Of a stretch of 64,000 nt of DNA, positions 35,211 to 45,479 are shown one piece after another. Made by a program: the position numbers and the translations under genes. The notes beneath the pieces are model-generated. The model was not told the DNA's origin. It was given only the letters and a program-made list of their open reading frames with translations, and ran no database searches. Source of the stretch: Phascolarctos cinereus (Eukaryota; Chordata; Mammalia; Diprotodontia; Phascolarctidae); contig NW_018344251.1 in the NCBI RefSeq assembly GCF_002099425.1, positions 410,001 through 474,000 of the forward strand, written 5' to 3'. The first letter of the stretch is position 1. Each line of letters opens with the position of its first letter.

Positions 35211-36720
35211 GGGACTAAAGGGGTGATTCTATGTAAAAGAGGAAGGAAATAGGGGACTTAACGTCATAAACTGTGAATCTGGCTTGTCGGGGTTGTTTTG
35301 TCACTTGGACAAGAGGGACAGTATTCAGCATCAGTATGAAGAACAGTTTATTCAGTTGGTACCCACGACAACATTCTCTCTCCTAGCTCCAGAATATTCT
35401 ACTCCTCAGCTTTCCCTTAGTTACTGGCTCACAAATATATTTCCCATTTGGATATCAATAATGCACAGCAGTGCAGTGGATAGAGTGCTGGGCCTAGAGT
35501 CAGGAAGACTCATCTTCCTGAGTTCAAATCTGGCCTCAGACACTTACTAGCTGTGTGACCCTGGGCAAGTCACTTAACCCTGTTTGACTCAGTGTCTTCA
35601 TCTGTAAAATGAGCTGAAGAAGGAAATGGCAAACCACTCCGGTATCTTTGCCAAAAAAGCCCCAAATAGGGTCACAAAGAATCAGACGCGACTGAACAAT
35701 ACATACCAAAGGAAAGCATCCTGGCCAGCAAGAGAAATGGACTCAGCATATTCCCTATGTGCCTCAAAATGGACCATTTCAAGCGATGTCAGCTGCTCTA
35801 TGGACAAGAATCTAGAACCTCACCTCCGCCACTCTCCTGCTCTCCTCTCCACCTGCCCCATCACTCACATGTTGCCCGTGCCTACCTTGTTTTCTATTAG
35901 CTTTACTACGTCTGGTTCCATCTCCTTCCTCTTTCTCACAAGCCATCTACTCACCATATGTTCTAAATTAAGCTCTATACACTTTTCAGGGTCTACTTCA
36001 CAGGCCTGTGATCACACCAGTGTAAAGCTACAACAACAACAACAAAAGAAAAATAGAAAAGAAAATGTGTACTAAGAAGTTCAATGGTGAAAATGTCCTC
36101 TTGCTAAACATATAAATCAATATAATATTTAAAGATGGCAAAATGTCAGATGAAGGATCAGCCATGTTGCTTATCTTTAAGCCACTTCTCATGATTAAAT
36201 TTGATTTAAGCAATATGGTGATTTGTCTGTTCTTTAAAGGCAGAAATCGCTGGAACCTCTGAAATGATGGACAAGGTTATCAGATGTATTTGTCAAGGTC
36301 ACACCATTCATGAAAACTGTCTATAGTCCATACATGAATCTATTTACCTCGGAGCCTGACCCTTAGATCATGTCTACTCAAGAGAAAGTTGTACTGCTAG
36401 AGGCAGTCTCTGATCAGCAGACCTTGTAGATGCCTAAAAGAACCTAAGAATCCACTGGGCTTGGCCATCCTCAATTGTTTTCTCCCCTGTGGCATGGGGG
36501 TTAACCTACCCCCACCCTCTTCAAACACACCAGGTCCCTCTGAAAGCTACCCCAAGTCTGAGGCCCATTGTGGGTCAGCATCCACTCAGAATTGCTGCTT
36601 CATGAGCCTCTGCTAATGTGTTTCTTTTACTAACCAATTAGATGACATGTTAGTTTGAAGTAAAAGATATTTACTTTGACAAAATAAAAAGGTAAGTGAT
36701 GAGAAATATCCCCCATATCC
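35211..36720 (+). other. SLC6A18 3' flank and probable 3'UTR
   Basis: The mRNA end cannot be fixed. Candidate poly(A) signals are ATTAAA at 36194-36199 and AATAAA at 36683-36688. No closer canonical signal was found. A SINE lies inside this region at 35463-35705, so it would be part of the 3'UTR if the downstream sites are used. Confidence 0.35.
35463..35705 (+). repeat. SINE with RTE-type tail
   Basis: Nearly complete: gcagtgcagtggatagagtg head, gtgtgaccctgggcaagtca core, and tail caaagaatcagacgcgactg followed by aacaatac. It starts about 250 bp after the SLC6A18 stop codon. Confidence 0.9.
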
Positions 36721-37226
36721 AGAAGGACACATTCTTCCACAGTGGATCATATCCCACATGGAAGAGGGGACAAAAGGAAGACATGTGGTCAGGGTAACTC
36801 GCATTCCTTGGTGGGCAGGGTTCCTCGCCGGAACACCTTTCTGCCTCTGCTCCAGAACTGCTGCTTGCTTCCCTACCAAGATGCCTATGTTTTCTGCTGA
36901 AGTCATTGGGCTGCAGGCCAGACTGTCTGCTCACTGGAGGTGCAGCCAACTCGGCTGGCATCACTATCGAGCTGCCCTCTGCTCCTCTCAGCTGGTACCT
37001 ACCAAGCTGCCCTCTGCTTTTCTCAACTGTCATTTCCAGTGAGTTGCTAATGTCATGTGTCTTTTTCTAGTCCACAAAAGAGGAGTTCTCAGATCTTTTA
37101 GCAGAATGACTCAGGGACCATCTAGTTCTTTGGTCCCAGCTAACCAGCAGAAGTTCTCAGGCTTCATAAAATCTGTCTTTTGAACTCAAATGCTTTTGCT
37201 GCTATTCAGATTCTCATAGTCTAACG
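36720..37226. other. Unassigned intergenic DNA with a short internal duplication
   Basis: 36970-37030 contains two adjoining similar units (agctgccctctgctcctctc and agctgccctctgcttttctc). Open frames of 97-120 codons on the - strand and 94 on the + strand overlap here but have no recognisable domain. I do not know what this stretch is. Confidence 0.35.
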
Positions 37227-37414
37227 CAGTGGTCCTCAAATTTTTCCACAGTAGTAGGGCCCTTTTAAACAAAATTTTAGCAGATCTGTTGTAGTTGAAT
37301 TTTCTAAAATTGTTTTTTTTTTAATACACATTAACAAACAACACAAAAAATACAAACTAAATACAAGCTTGTGGTATTTCAGGGTTCTTTGTATCATAGT
37401 TTAAAAAACACTAG
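37227..37414. mobile_element. hAT-type MITE
   Basis: It starts cagtggtcctcaaatttttc and ends agtttaaaaaacactag, the common hAT terminal pattern CAGTGGTTCTCAAA with decay. Flanks gtctaacg and gtctaaac resemble an 8-bp target duplication. 188 bp, no coding capacity. Confidence 0.65.
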
Positions 37415-37586
37415 TCTAAACTTTTATTTGAATTATGGCTAGAAAATTCCCTTTTAACTCCTATATTATTATACTCCTGGTTGCCTAAATTCCAACAAAT
37501 CAGGGATGTTCTGGAGTCAGTTCATGCTGGCTGGTGAGTCAATTGTTAAATTTTTAGCATGAACATCTACGTATTAGAAATTGGTA

Positions 37587-37748
37587 GGGGCAGCTAGGTG
37601 GTGCAGTGGATAGAGCTCCAGCCTTGGAGTCAGGAGGACCTGAATTCAAATCCAGCCTCAGACTCTTGACACTTACTAGCTATGTGTCCCTGGGCAAGTC
37701 ACTTAACCCCATTGCCTCACCAAAGAACATAAATAAACAAACAAAAAA
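37587..37748 (+). repeat. Short poly(A)-tailed SINE with 11-bp target duplication
   Basis: From ggggcagctaggtggtgcag to an A-rich end with (aaac) units. AGAAATTGGTA flanks it perfectly (37576-37586, 37749-37759). It has the tRNA-like head but no RTE-like tail. Confidence 0.92.
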
Positions 37749-37759
37749 AGAAATTGGTA

Positions 37760-38554
37760 AACACTACAAATCAGGGCTGGATTTATTGTTTTGTTGATTA
37801 TCTGCCCTAGACTTAGGAAAATGATGGAGAAAATGTTAGCAATGCAGATCAAAACTAAAAGCTTATCTTGCCTTTTTTTTGAGAGCCAGTTGTTAAATAC
37901 TTACCAGTATTCCCTGCTACAAATCACCCTGGGAGGTCTACTTTGGGAAACAGCAGAGGCACTAAGTATAGGTATGGTAATAAGGTATTCTTTTCAGTCC
38001 CTATCACATCCATGGGCTAAGCTGGATACATGCAAATCCTCTCCAGGGAAAGACTGAAGATATTGGGGAAAGCTAGCCATCTTTTCCTTACCTCCCCCAC
38101 CCCAAATCCCTGCACTGTGAAGCTGCTGACCTTTGTCCTACTTCCTCCCAGCAACCAAACTGTGGTACTCTCAAATACTGATCTGTTTACTTCTTAAATG
38201 TTTATTGAGATGACACAAGTGACTTTTGATGACTCATCTGGTCCCTACTGTTTCTTCTGGATGGTCATAAAAGGCTCTAGCTGGTCAGGGCCTCTGTAAC
38301 CACTCAGCTTCTCTTCTTCTGAGTCTGATAAGCTTTTGCAAACATTTCTTTGCTAAATAAGGGGCGCCAGATGCTGCTGAATCAACAAGGCTGGGCCATG
38401 TAGATCCATTAAAAAAAAATTCATCATAAAAGGAGGAGATAATTACTGGAAGCTCTATCATATAGATTCACAAACGATTACCAATCCAAATAAAATGTAC
38501 AAAAATATATCTATTTATGTACAATCCTTATTAGCCCTATTAGATAATGAACAA
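37760..38554. other. Intergenic DNA without named content
   Basis: No exon, long open frame or repeat that I can name. Confidence 0.4.
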
Positions 38555-38812
38555 GGGCAGCTAGGTGGCATAGCAGATACAGTGCCAGCCTGGAGTCAGG
38601 AAACTCATCTTCCTGAGTTCAAATCCAGCCTTAGACACTTAATAGCTGTGTGACCCTGTGCAAGTCACTTAGCCTTGTTTGCCTCAGTTTCCTCATCTGT
38701 GAGATGACCTGTAAAAGGAAATGGCAAATCACTCCAGTATCTTTGCCAAGAAAACCTCAGTGGGGTCACAAAGAGTTGGACACAATTGAAACAACCAAAT
38801 AACAAAATAATA
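38555..38812 (+). repeat. SINE with RTE-type tail
   Basis: gggcagctaggtggcatagc head, gtgtgaccctgtgcaagtca core, tail aaagagttggacacaattga. Nearly full-length. Confidence 0.9.
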
Positions 38813-38936
38813 AACTTCTGTAAAATTATCTAAACAAAGATAAAGCAAAGATCTAGGGAGAAAAAGAGGACACAACACAGAGAGACTTCTACACAAACCA
38901 GGAGTGACTGAGGCACCTTCAGAGCTATGTGGCTGT

Positions 38937-39090
38937 GGTCGGCTAAGTGGCACGGTGAATGGAGCATTGGCCTTAGAGTCAGGAGGTCCTGAGTTCAAAT
39001 CCGGCCTCAGACACTTGACACTGGCTGACCTTGGGCAAGTCACTTAACCTTGACTGACTCCCCCAAAAAAAGCAAAAAAAAAAAAAAACC
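38937..39090 (+). repeat. Short poly(A)-tailed SINE
   Basis: Head tcggctaagtggcacggtga, B-box-like gagttcaaatccggcctcag, end aaaaaaagcaaaaaaaaaaa. Only 125 bp after the previous SINE, same orientation. Confidence 0.88.
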
Positions 39091-41339
39091 AGAGAGATGC
39101 GACTGCTGCCTGGCTACAAAGGAGGCACCCAATAAGCTTTCAGTAACCAGTACAGATAAATTTCTAATTAAAACCATTTTCCCCTGGCTGTTTGCTCAGT
39201 AAGTGCCATCTAGTGGTAAGAATGTTGGATTCAGAATCAAAGGACCTGGATCTGAAACCTAGCTCTGCCACTCATTACTTTTTGACCTTGGACAAGTAAC
39301 AACCTATCTGGGCTTCTCAGTATCCTCATCTGCAAAACTGGACTAGAACACCTCTAAAGGTCCTTTTCTTGCTCTAAATCTGTGCTGAATGACCTATGCT
39401 TTCTATTCTCAGACCAGTAGGGTGAGGCAGGAGGAGGGAAACAAAGCTGAGCTAAGCACATTCCGTTCTTATAATAAACAGTTCTGTGAATTGCTTTATC
39501 TCTTCTTGTTCAGTCTGGAGATGTGCAACTTGGTCATCTTAGCAAGCTCCCAAGTAAGTCCCTTTAAAAGAGTCCAGGGTCAGTCTGCAAACCCAACCAC
39601 AGGTAGCAGCACCAGGAACTAGAGAAAAGTTTGAAACAGGAAAACATAGGATTGCTTGCAAATATAAATTCATATTCCATGACTGTCTCCTTAATTTCAG
39701 TGTCATGGAGGGGAAAAAACAAACAAACCCTAACTCCAAAACCAAACTCTTTATTAAGGCTTTAATCAAGACTTGAAAATTGTCTCTGACATTTGTTAAA
39801 CCTGGAGAGAAGACTGAGGGGGTGAGAGCTGAGCAAGTCAGGGAGGGGGTATAGAGATAACACCTTATCTTCAAGCATCCGGAAAAGGTATGGGGGAAAG
39901 AAGGATTAGATTTGCTTGGTGTCTCTGTAAGGGGCAGAACTAAGACCAAATAAGTGGGTGGAGACAGACTGAGACTTCAAGGAAGGAAAAACTTCCTAAT
40001 GAGCGACATGGAAAAGTGAAACGAGCTATGTAGGGAAGTAATGAGTTCCTCTCACTACACATTTTCTAGCAAGAGGCTGGATAACCATTTATTGAGGGTA
40101 GTGTAAAGACAGAACACTTATTTAAGTGCTTACTGGGTGTCGAATGCTCTGCAAAATCCTAGGGGCACAGCTATAATTAAGCAAATTAAGTCCCTGTCCT
40201 GAAGAAACTTACATTCTAATAAAAGAAGACAACATGTAAAATGGAGCTTTGTTCTCCTCAATTTAATACCTATTGGAGCTTCGGTAAAGACCTTGGTTGC
40301 CTCCCCAACCAGCTATAAAGGAATATGCCCCAGAGAAGCTCAAAAACCCTTATGTCACCCAGTCAGACCTGCAGTCATTGTCAATGCCCCCTTTTGCCAT
40401 CAGAGAGGGGTCTGAATATCAGCTAGCTACCACTTCCCTAGGAATCTTCTCTTCCTCCACTAGCAGGAATCAGCAAACACGCCCAGGTCTAGGCTCCCTT
40501 CCCCCAGTGCTTGGTTCTGGTCAACCCACTTAACCCAACAAAAAAGAACCTTCAGACTTTACTGGGTGAGGGTGCCCCACCTCCCTGGGCCCCAGCGGAC
40601 CTCAATTCCACCTGGAACCCCAAATGATCTGACTTATTTCCACCACCATCCCTGATTGTCCTTCATATCGTATATCTCCTCTGTAAAAATCTGGTTTACT
40701 TTACTGTCTTGTGTGTTCCATGTTTCCTTACATTGGATCTTGATATTTTGCACCTTCTGAGGTCTGCTTACTACAGCCCTGTAGCCCCTTTCAGGAAGCT
40801 ATGGTTGATTTTGGGGAGAGGGGTTTTTGTTGGTGTAAGTAACTTGGCTGGGCTCTGGGAAGCTGAACTACAATTAAATGCATTAAATAAAGTGTTTTTT
40901 TAAAAGTATACTAATCTGTTTGTTCAAATGCCTACATGCCAGTGTTTCTGAAGGACTTGACCGAGAGGGAGTTTTACTCTTCCTTTCACTGAGAGACTCA
41001 AACAGAGAATCTGGTACCAGGTATCTTTGTACAGCTTTATGACGGGCATTGATGGACTTTGGGTCATAATAAACACATTATAATCATTCATTTGGAACGC
41101 CTTCCTCTGCAGCAGATATAAAAATGAAAGATAACACTTCCCATCTACTGAGTAATTGGCCTGCTGTAGATAGGGAGTCATGTTCTTTTCATCTGAGGGC
41201 ATGCCTGCATTAGTAGAAGGAAGCACTTTACAAACCATGTCAGAATGGTGAACAAATCAGATATACAGACGGGCTTAAAAGGAGAACACACCCTCGCTAC
41301 TGAGAACGTCATACGGGTGCAGCGCAGAGACTCCGTTGT
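39091..41339. other. Intergenic DNA: MIR, old repeat, unknown unit with AATAAA end
   Basis: 39195-39390 is a MIR in + orientation. 40090-40240 is the recurring old repeat. 40290-40905 is a unit I cannot name: it is pyrimidine-rich, carries a 78-codon open frame (40297-40533) with no known domain and ends with ATTAAATAAAGTG followed by T and A runs, as an old mRNA or retroelement 3' end would. 40920-41340 shows nothing I can name. Confidence 0.4.
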
Positions 41340-41575
41340 GGTTTGGTCGTTTTTCAATCAGGTCCGGTCCTTTGTGACCCCATTTGGGGTTTTCTTGGCA
41401 AAGATACTGTAATGGTTTGCCCTTTTCTTCTCCAGCTTATTTTACAGATGAGGAAACTGAAGCAAATGGTTAAGTGACTTGTCCAGGGTCACACAGCTAA
41501 TGTCTGAGGCCAGATTTGAACTCAGGAAGAGGAATCTTCCTGACTCCAAGCCCAGCATTCTATGCACTTCTCCAA
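41340..41575 (-). repeat. SINE with RTE-type tail, antisense to SLC6A18
   Basis: Tail gtggtttggtcgtttttcaa at left, then gaccccatttggggttttct and agtgacttgtccagggtcac. The head is truncated. Confidence 0.88.
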
Positions 41576-41879
41576 AAATGCTTATTTTATTTTCCCATGT
41601 AGATGTACCCTTGGAGACTTCAAATCATGAAAAGAGAAAAGGGGAATGAGAACAGAGAGCAGACAACTGCTAATTATCTACCATTCATTATCTTTCCCTG
41701 GAAAAACTCATCCCTCTTTCTAACTTCAAGGATGATACGATCCTTCTCAGATTCCCAATCTTTGAGTAATCCTTACCTCCCTCCCTCCTCCTTATCCAAT
41801 CATCTGCCGAGTCCTTTACCTTCACCCCCCCTCAATCTGTCCCCTTTTGCCCAAGTCACACAGCCATCACCCTAGTTCA

Positions 41880-42590
41880 AGCCACCATCACCTCTCAGTT
41901 GTAATGTTGTAACTGTCTAATTAGTCTCCATGCTTCCAGTCTCTTTCCATCTCTAATCTTTCTTTCACAAATAACAGGCATATTCTTAAAGCACAGGTCT
42001 GATCATAACATCCCCCTGCTCCATAAATCCCAGCTGCTCCTACGGCCTCCAGCATCAAATATTAACCTCCATCTGGGTTATAAGCCCTAACCTACCTTTC
42101 CTGCCTAATTGCACATTACTCTTTTATTTTACGCATGCTATGGTCCAGTCAAACTGGCCTTACTATTCCCTACACATTTCATCAATTGTTGCTTTGCCCT
42201 TATATAGGCTATCTCCCATGACTGAATGCACACCCTCCTTAGCTCAGCCTCATAGGATCCCCAGTATCTCTCAAAGACCAGATCAAATGCCCCCTCCTAC
42301 TGAGGCCTTTCCTCTTCCCCATCCACCCCTCCCTTATTACCTTATACTTATTCGGTAAGGACATAGGGAATGGCCAGATTCCCTTTTGATAAATTCCTTT
42401 TACCAAGCCTGCTTGGCACCTTATTGGAAACTTTACAAAAGTTTTCCTGGCTCTAAGGCTGGCTCTTTCCCTACAGAATGTAAGCTCCCTGAGGTCAGGG
42501 ACAATCTTATTTGTCCACGTACCCCTAGCACCCAGCACAATGCCTGGCACATAGAAGGCACTTAATAAAAACTTACTGATCAAATGATGA
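41880..42590 (+). repeat. L2-type LINE 3' end
   Basis: It shows the typical series: gatcataacatccccctgct, a segment around ctatggtccagtcaaactgg, then aatgtaagctccctgaggtc and the 3' terminus cctggcacatagaaggcact followed by taataaaa. Non-coding remains. Confidence 0.82.
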
Positions 42591-42688
42591 GAATTTTTCA
42601 CTTTGTAATATATCTAGGATTTCTTCCTTACACTGGCTCTCTTTTTGTTATTTTAAGCAAAGAATAAATATCTATTAAGAGTAACTAA

Positions 42689-42931
42689 GGGGCATGCAGT
42701 AGATAAAGTGCTGGGGCCTGGAGTATGGAAACATAATCTTTCTGAGTTCAAATCTGGCCTCATACACTAGCTATGTGACCCTGGGCAAGTTACTTAACCC
42801 TGTTTGCCTCAATTTCCTCATCTGTAAAATAAGCTGGAGAAGGAAATGGCAAACTACTACAGTATCTTTGCCGAGAAAACCCCAAAGGGGTTCACAAAGA
42901 ATTGGACATGACTGAAAAATGACTAAACAAC
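42689..42931 (+). repeat. SINE with RTE-type tail
   Basis: Head ggggcatgcagtagataaag, body ctatgtgaccctgggcaagt, tail aagaattggacatgactgaa. It abuts the L1 3' end that follows. Confidence 0.88.
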
Positions 42932-42936
42932 AATTT

Positions 42937-43095
42937 TTTTTTCTTTTTAGATATTTCATTTTCCCCCAATTACATGTAAAGATAATTTTTAACATTCATT
43001 TAAAAAAATTTTTCAGTTTCAAATTTTCTCTCTCCCTTCATTTTCCCCCTCCCTGAGACAATAAGCAATCTGATATAGGTTATATATGAACAAAT
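42937..43095 (-). repeat. L1 3' end, truncated
   Basis: + strand text ttacatgtaaagataatttt and aatctgatataggttatata matches the 3' end of the intron 5 L1 (15200-15345). Only about 160 bp is left. Confidence 0.8.
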
Positions 43096-45375
43096 TTTAA
43101 TTGCGAACTCCTTCTATGGCCACCACGGTCCCTGTCCTCAGAATTTAGTCTCGTTTAGGAGAGAGAACCATTACTCACTAAACAAAGAGAAGAGAAGTAG
43201 GTTTCAATCTGGGCAGCAAAACCCCTAAGTGCATGAAGACATGAGAAGGAAGAAATAAAGGGCGGGCACATCCTATAAAAGGTGGGCGTATAGCACAAGG
43301 AGAAACGCGTGATGCTCTGGCAATTCCAATAAATTTGACACCTTTGGACCTGGGTATTCTCTTTTGATAGAAACCCTATGGTCCACATCCTCCCATTAAT
43401 TCAGCATTGGGGTCCACCCACTCTATGCAGTTCATGTTTTCTTGAAATTGTGAGAAGCATGGAGGCTATCGAATCTCTCACTGTGTGACTGGTCCACCTC
43501 ATTCACTCACACATTTCCTTGACGCCATTCCTGTCACAGATTGTCCTGCACATTTGTTTGGTTTTGCTGTGTTGTGCCTATGCCTATCCAGAATGCACTG
43601 CTCCAATGTCTTCTGGGAGATCCTTAGCTTTAGGCATCCAGAGACCGTGGTGGTCTAGTACTCACAAACACACACCACTGGAGAAGATCCACCCACAGCA
43701 AAAAAGCTTTGTTTGAAAGAGGGGTTTGGGATCATCAAAAGAATTTTTCAGTTTCCCAAAGGTTAAAGAGGATGAGCCCTAAATGAGAATGGTGGCCATG
43801 TTGGGAGAGACAAAGGGATAGACTTGAAAGATGTTACGTGTGGATGTAGAAATGACAAAGTTTGGCACATCACTGTAAGTGGGGAAGTGGATAAAGTGCT
43901 GGGCTTACAGTCAGAGAGACCCAAGTTCAAATCAGAATTCAGACGCTTACTACTTGTGGGATCTTGGGAAAGGCACTCACCCTCCATTTGCCTCAGTTTC
44001 CCCATCTTTAAACTGGAGATAAAAATAGGGATAAAAATAGCACCTACCTCTCAGGGTGGCTGTGAGGATCAAATGAGGTATTTGTAAAGCACTTAGTGTA
44101 ATTCCTGGCACACAGTAGGTTCTATAGAAATGTTAGCTATTGGTTGTTATACTGTATAGAAGGACATTGAGGTTGTGACTCGGGGTGGCCAAGATTACAA
44201 TATTCTTGACCGAAATGGGCAAGTTCAGAACAAGGGCAGATTTGGGACAAAAAAAAAACACCAAATTGTGAGATTTGTGATACATGTCTTGGTGATGGTG
44301 CTCAACTGATGCTAAGTACAAAAAAGAAGAGCAGGCCCTTTATTTCCTGGTCATTGTCCCAGAGAGATGAGCCAGCCTTTGGAAGGGTACCCGCCACAGT
44401 CGTGGTGATCTGGGGATGGGATGGGGGCAGAGGGCAAGGAGGCTGGAGATGGGAGGAATTTCCCAAACTGCAGCTACTAACGTAGGGGCCCAATCCCAGT
44501 TTGCTTATTATTGCCCTGAGATGCTGAGGCCCAGTGAAGAAGGGGAAATACCGAAAGCTTGAATGACAACAAGATGGGTTGGGGAAATGGACTGGCTATG
44601 GTGGATGAAGTATAGGTATGGTTGTTTTGGAGACAAATCCTACTACTGGCTCCCTAAGACAGAGTGTGATGCCGTCTTTCCAGTCCTTACATTGATCGTA
44701 CACACCCTGAAGTCATGCCATGGCTGCCACTTTGGAGACTGCTGTTATAGAAGACCAGGGATGTCTTTACGGTTCCTCCCAGCTATAAATCTGACTCCAC
44801 AATTAAGCAATCAACAGGTATTTATTAAGTACGTCCTCGGGGACAACAGCTCTGCTCAATACAGAGATGAAAACACAACAACCAAAACAATTCCTGCTCT
44901 CGAGGAGCTTACATTCTAACAAGCCCCTTCAATGGACACGGCTCCCTCTGAATGCTGAAAAAAGTAAAGGACAATGTTCAGTTTCCTCCCCTGTAAGATA
45001 AAGAAGTGGAGGAGTGCATGGAGAACCTTTAAGGTGTCTTTAAGTTGTAACACTTTAGATGTAATTTGTTTTCAAGTCCACATAACAGCTGGGAATATTC
45101 CCAAATGGAATGAGACACCATCAGTAGCTAAGCAGAAAACGTGTTAGAGCTGGCAAAAGCACCACAGCATCTAAAAGATATGAACAAGAAAATCAGTCCA
45201 CGATTCAGACCCAGTAGCAAGGAGACATGGACTTTTTCTCACTGTGAAATAAAGACTGTTAATGAAAAAAAAAATGCTAGTTTGAATTAGAGCCTGAGGC
45301 AGGGAAAAGAGGCACTCTAATACAGCACCTGTTACTCATCTCAATTCAACCCACAGAAATGAATGACTCAAGCAG
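43096..45375 (-). other. Intergenic DNA and probable TERT 3'UTR
   Basis: TERT ends at 45376 on the - strand, so its 3'UTR runs leftward. AATAAA on the - strand is found at 44821-44826 (about 550 nt after the stop) and 44339-44344; the former lies in an old repeat copy (44790-44920). 43875-44135 is a MIR in + orientation. 43140-43740 contains no feature I can name. Which poly(A) site is used cannot be decided from sequence. Confidence 0.4.
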
Positions 45376-45479
45376 CTAATCTAGTATCATTTTGAAATCT
45401 CGAGAGAGTGATGGATCCGTTGCTGCCATTAGCATCTGCATTGTAGCCTTTGGGATCTTCCAGAATAACCGCAGTTTGC
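45376..45479 (-). CDS. TERT: TERT exon 16 (C-terminus and stop)
   Basis: Acceptor on the - strand is tgtttatttacag just before 45479; phase 1 in. After a split Ser codon it encodes [20 protein letters not shown] then [13 protein letters not shown] and TAG (45378-45376). Exactly 33 residues follow the junction, as in human, and the end DFKxILD is the conserved TERT C-terminus. The first half is quite divergent from human. Confidence 0.94.

Noticed and set aside
36671-37042. Overlapping 94-120 codon frames with Gly/Arg/Ser-rich content
   Set aside because: Both strands are open over the same slightly GC-richer stretch and no domain is visible; more likely a repeat or unique non-coding DNA.
43140-43740. 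Possible LTR-type fossil in the intergenic region
   Set aside because: No paired ends, primer site or family signature could be recognised.
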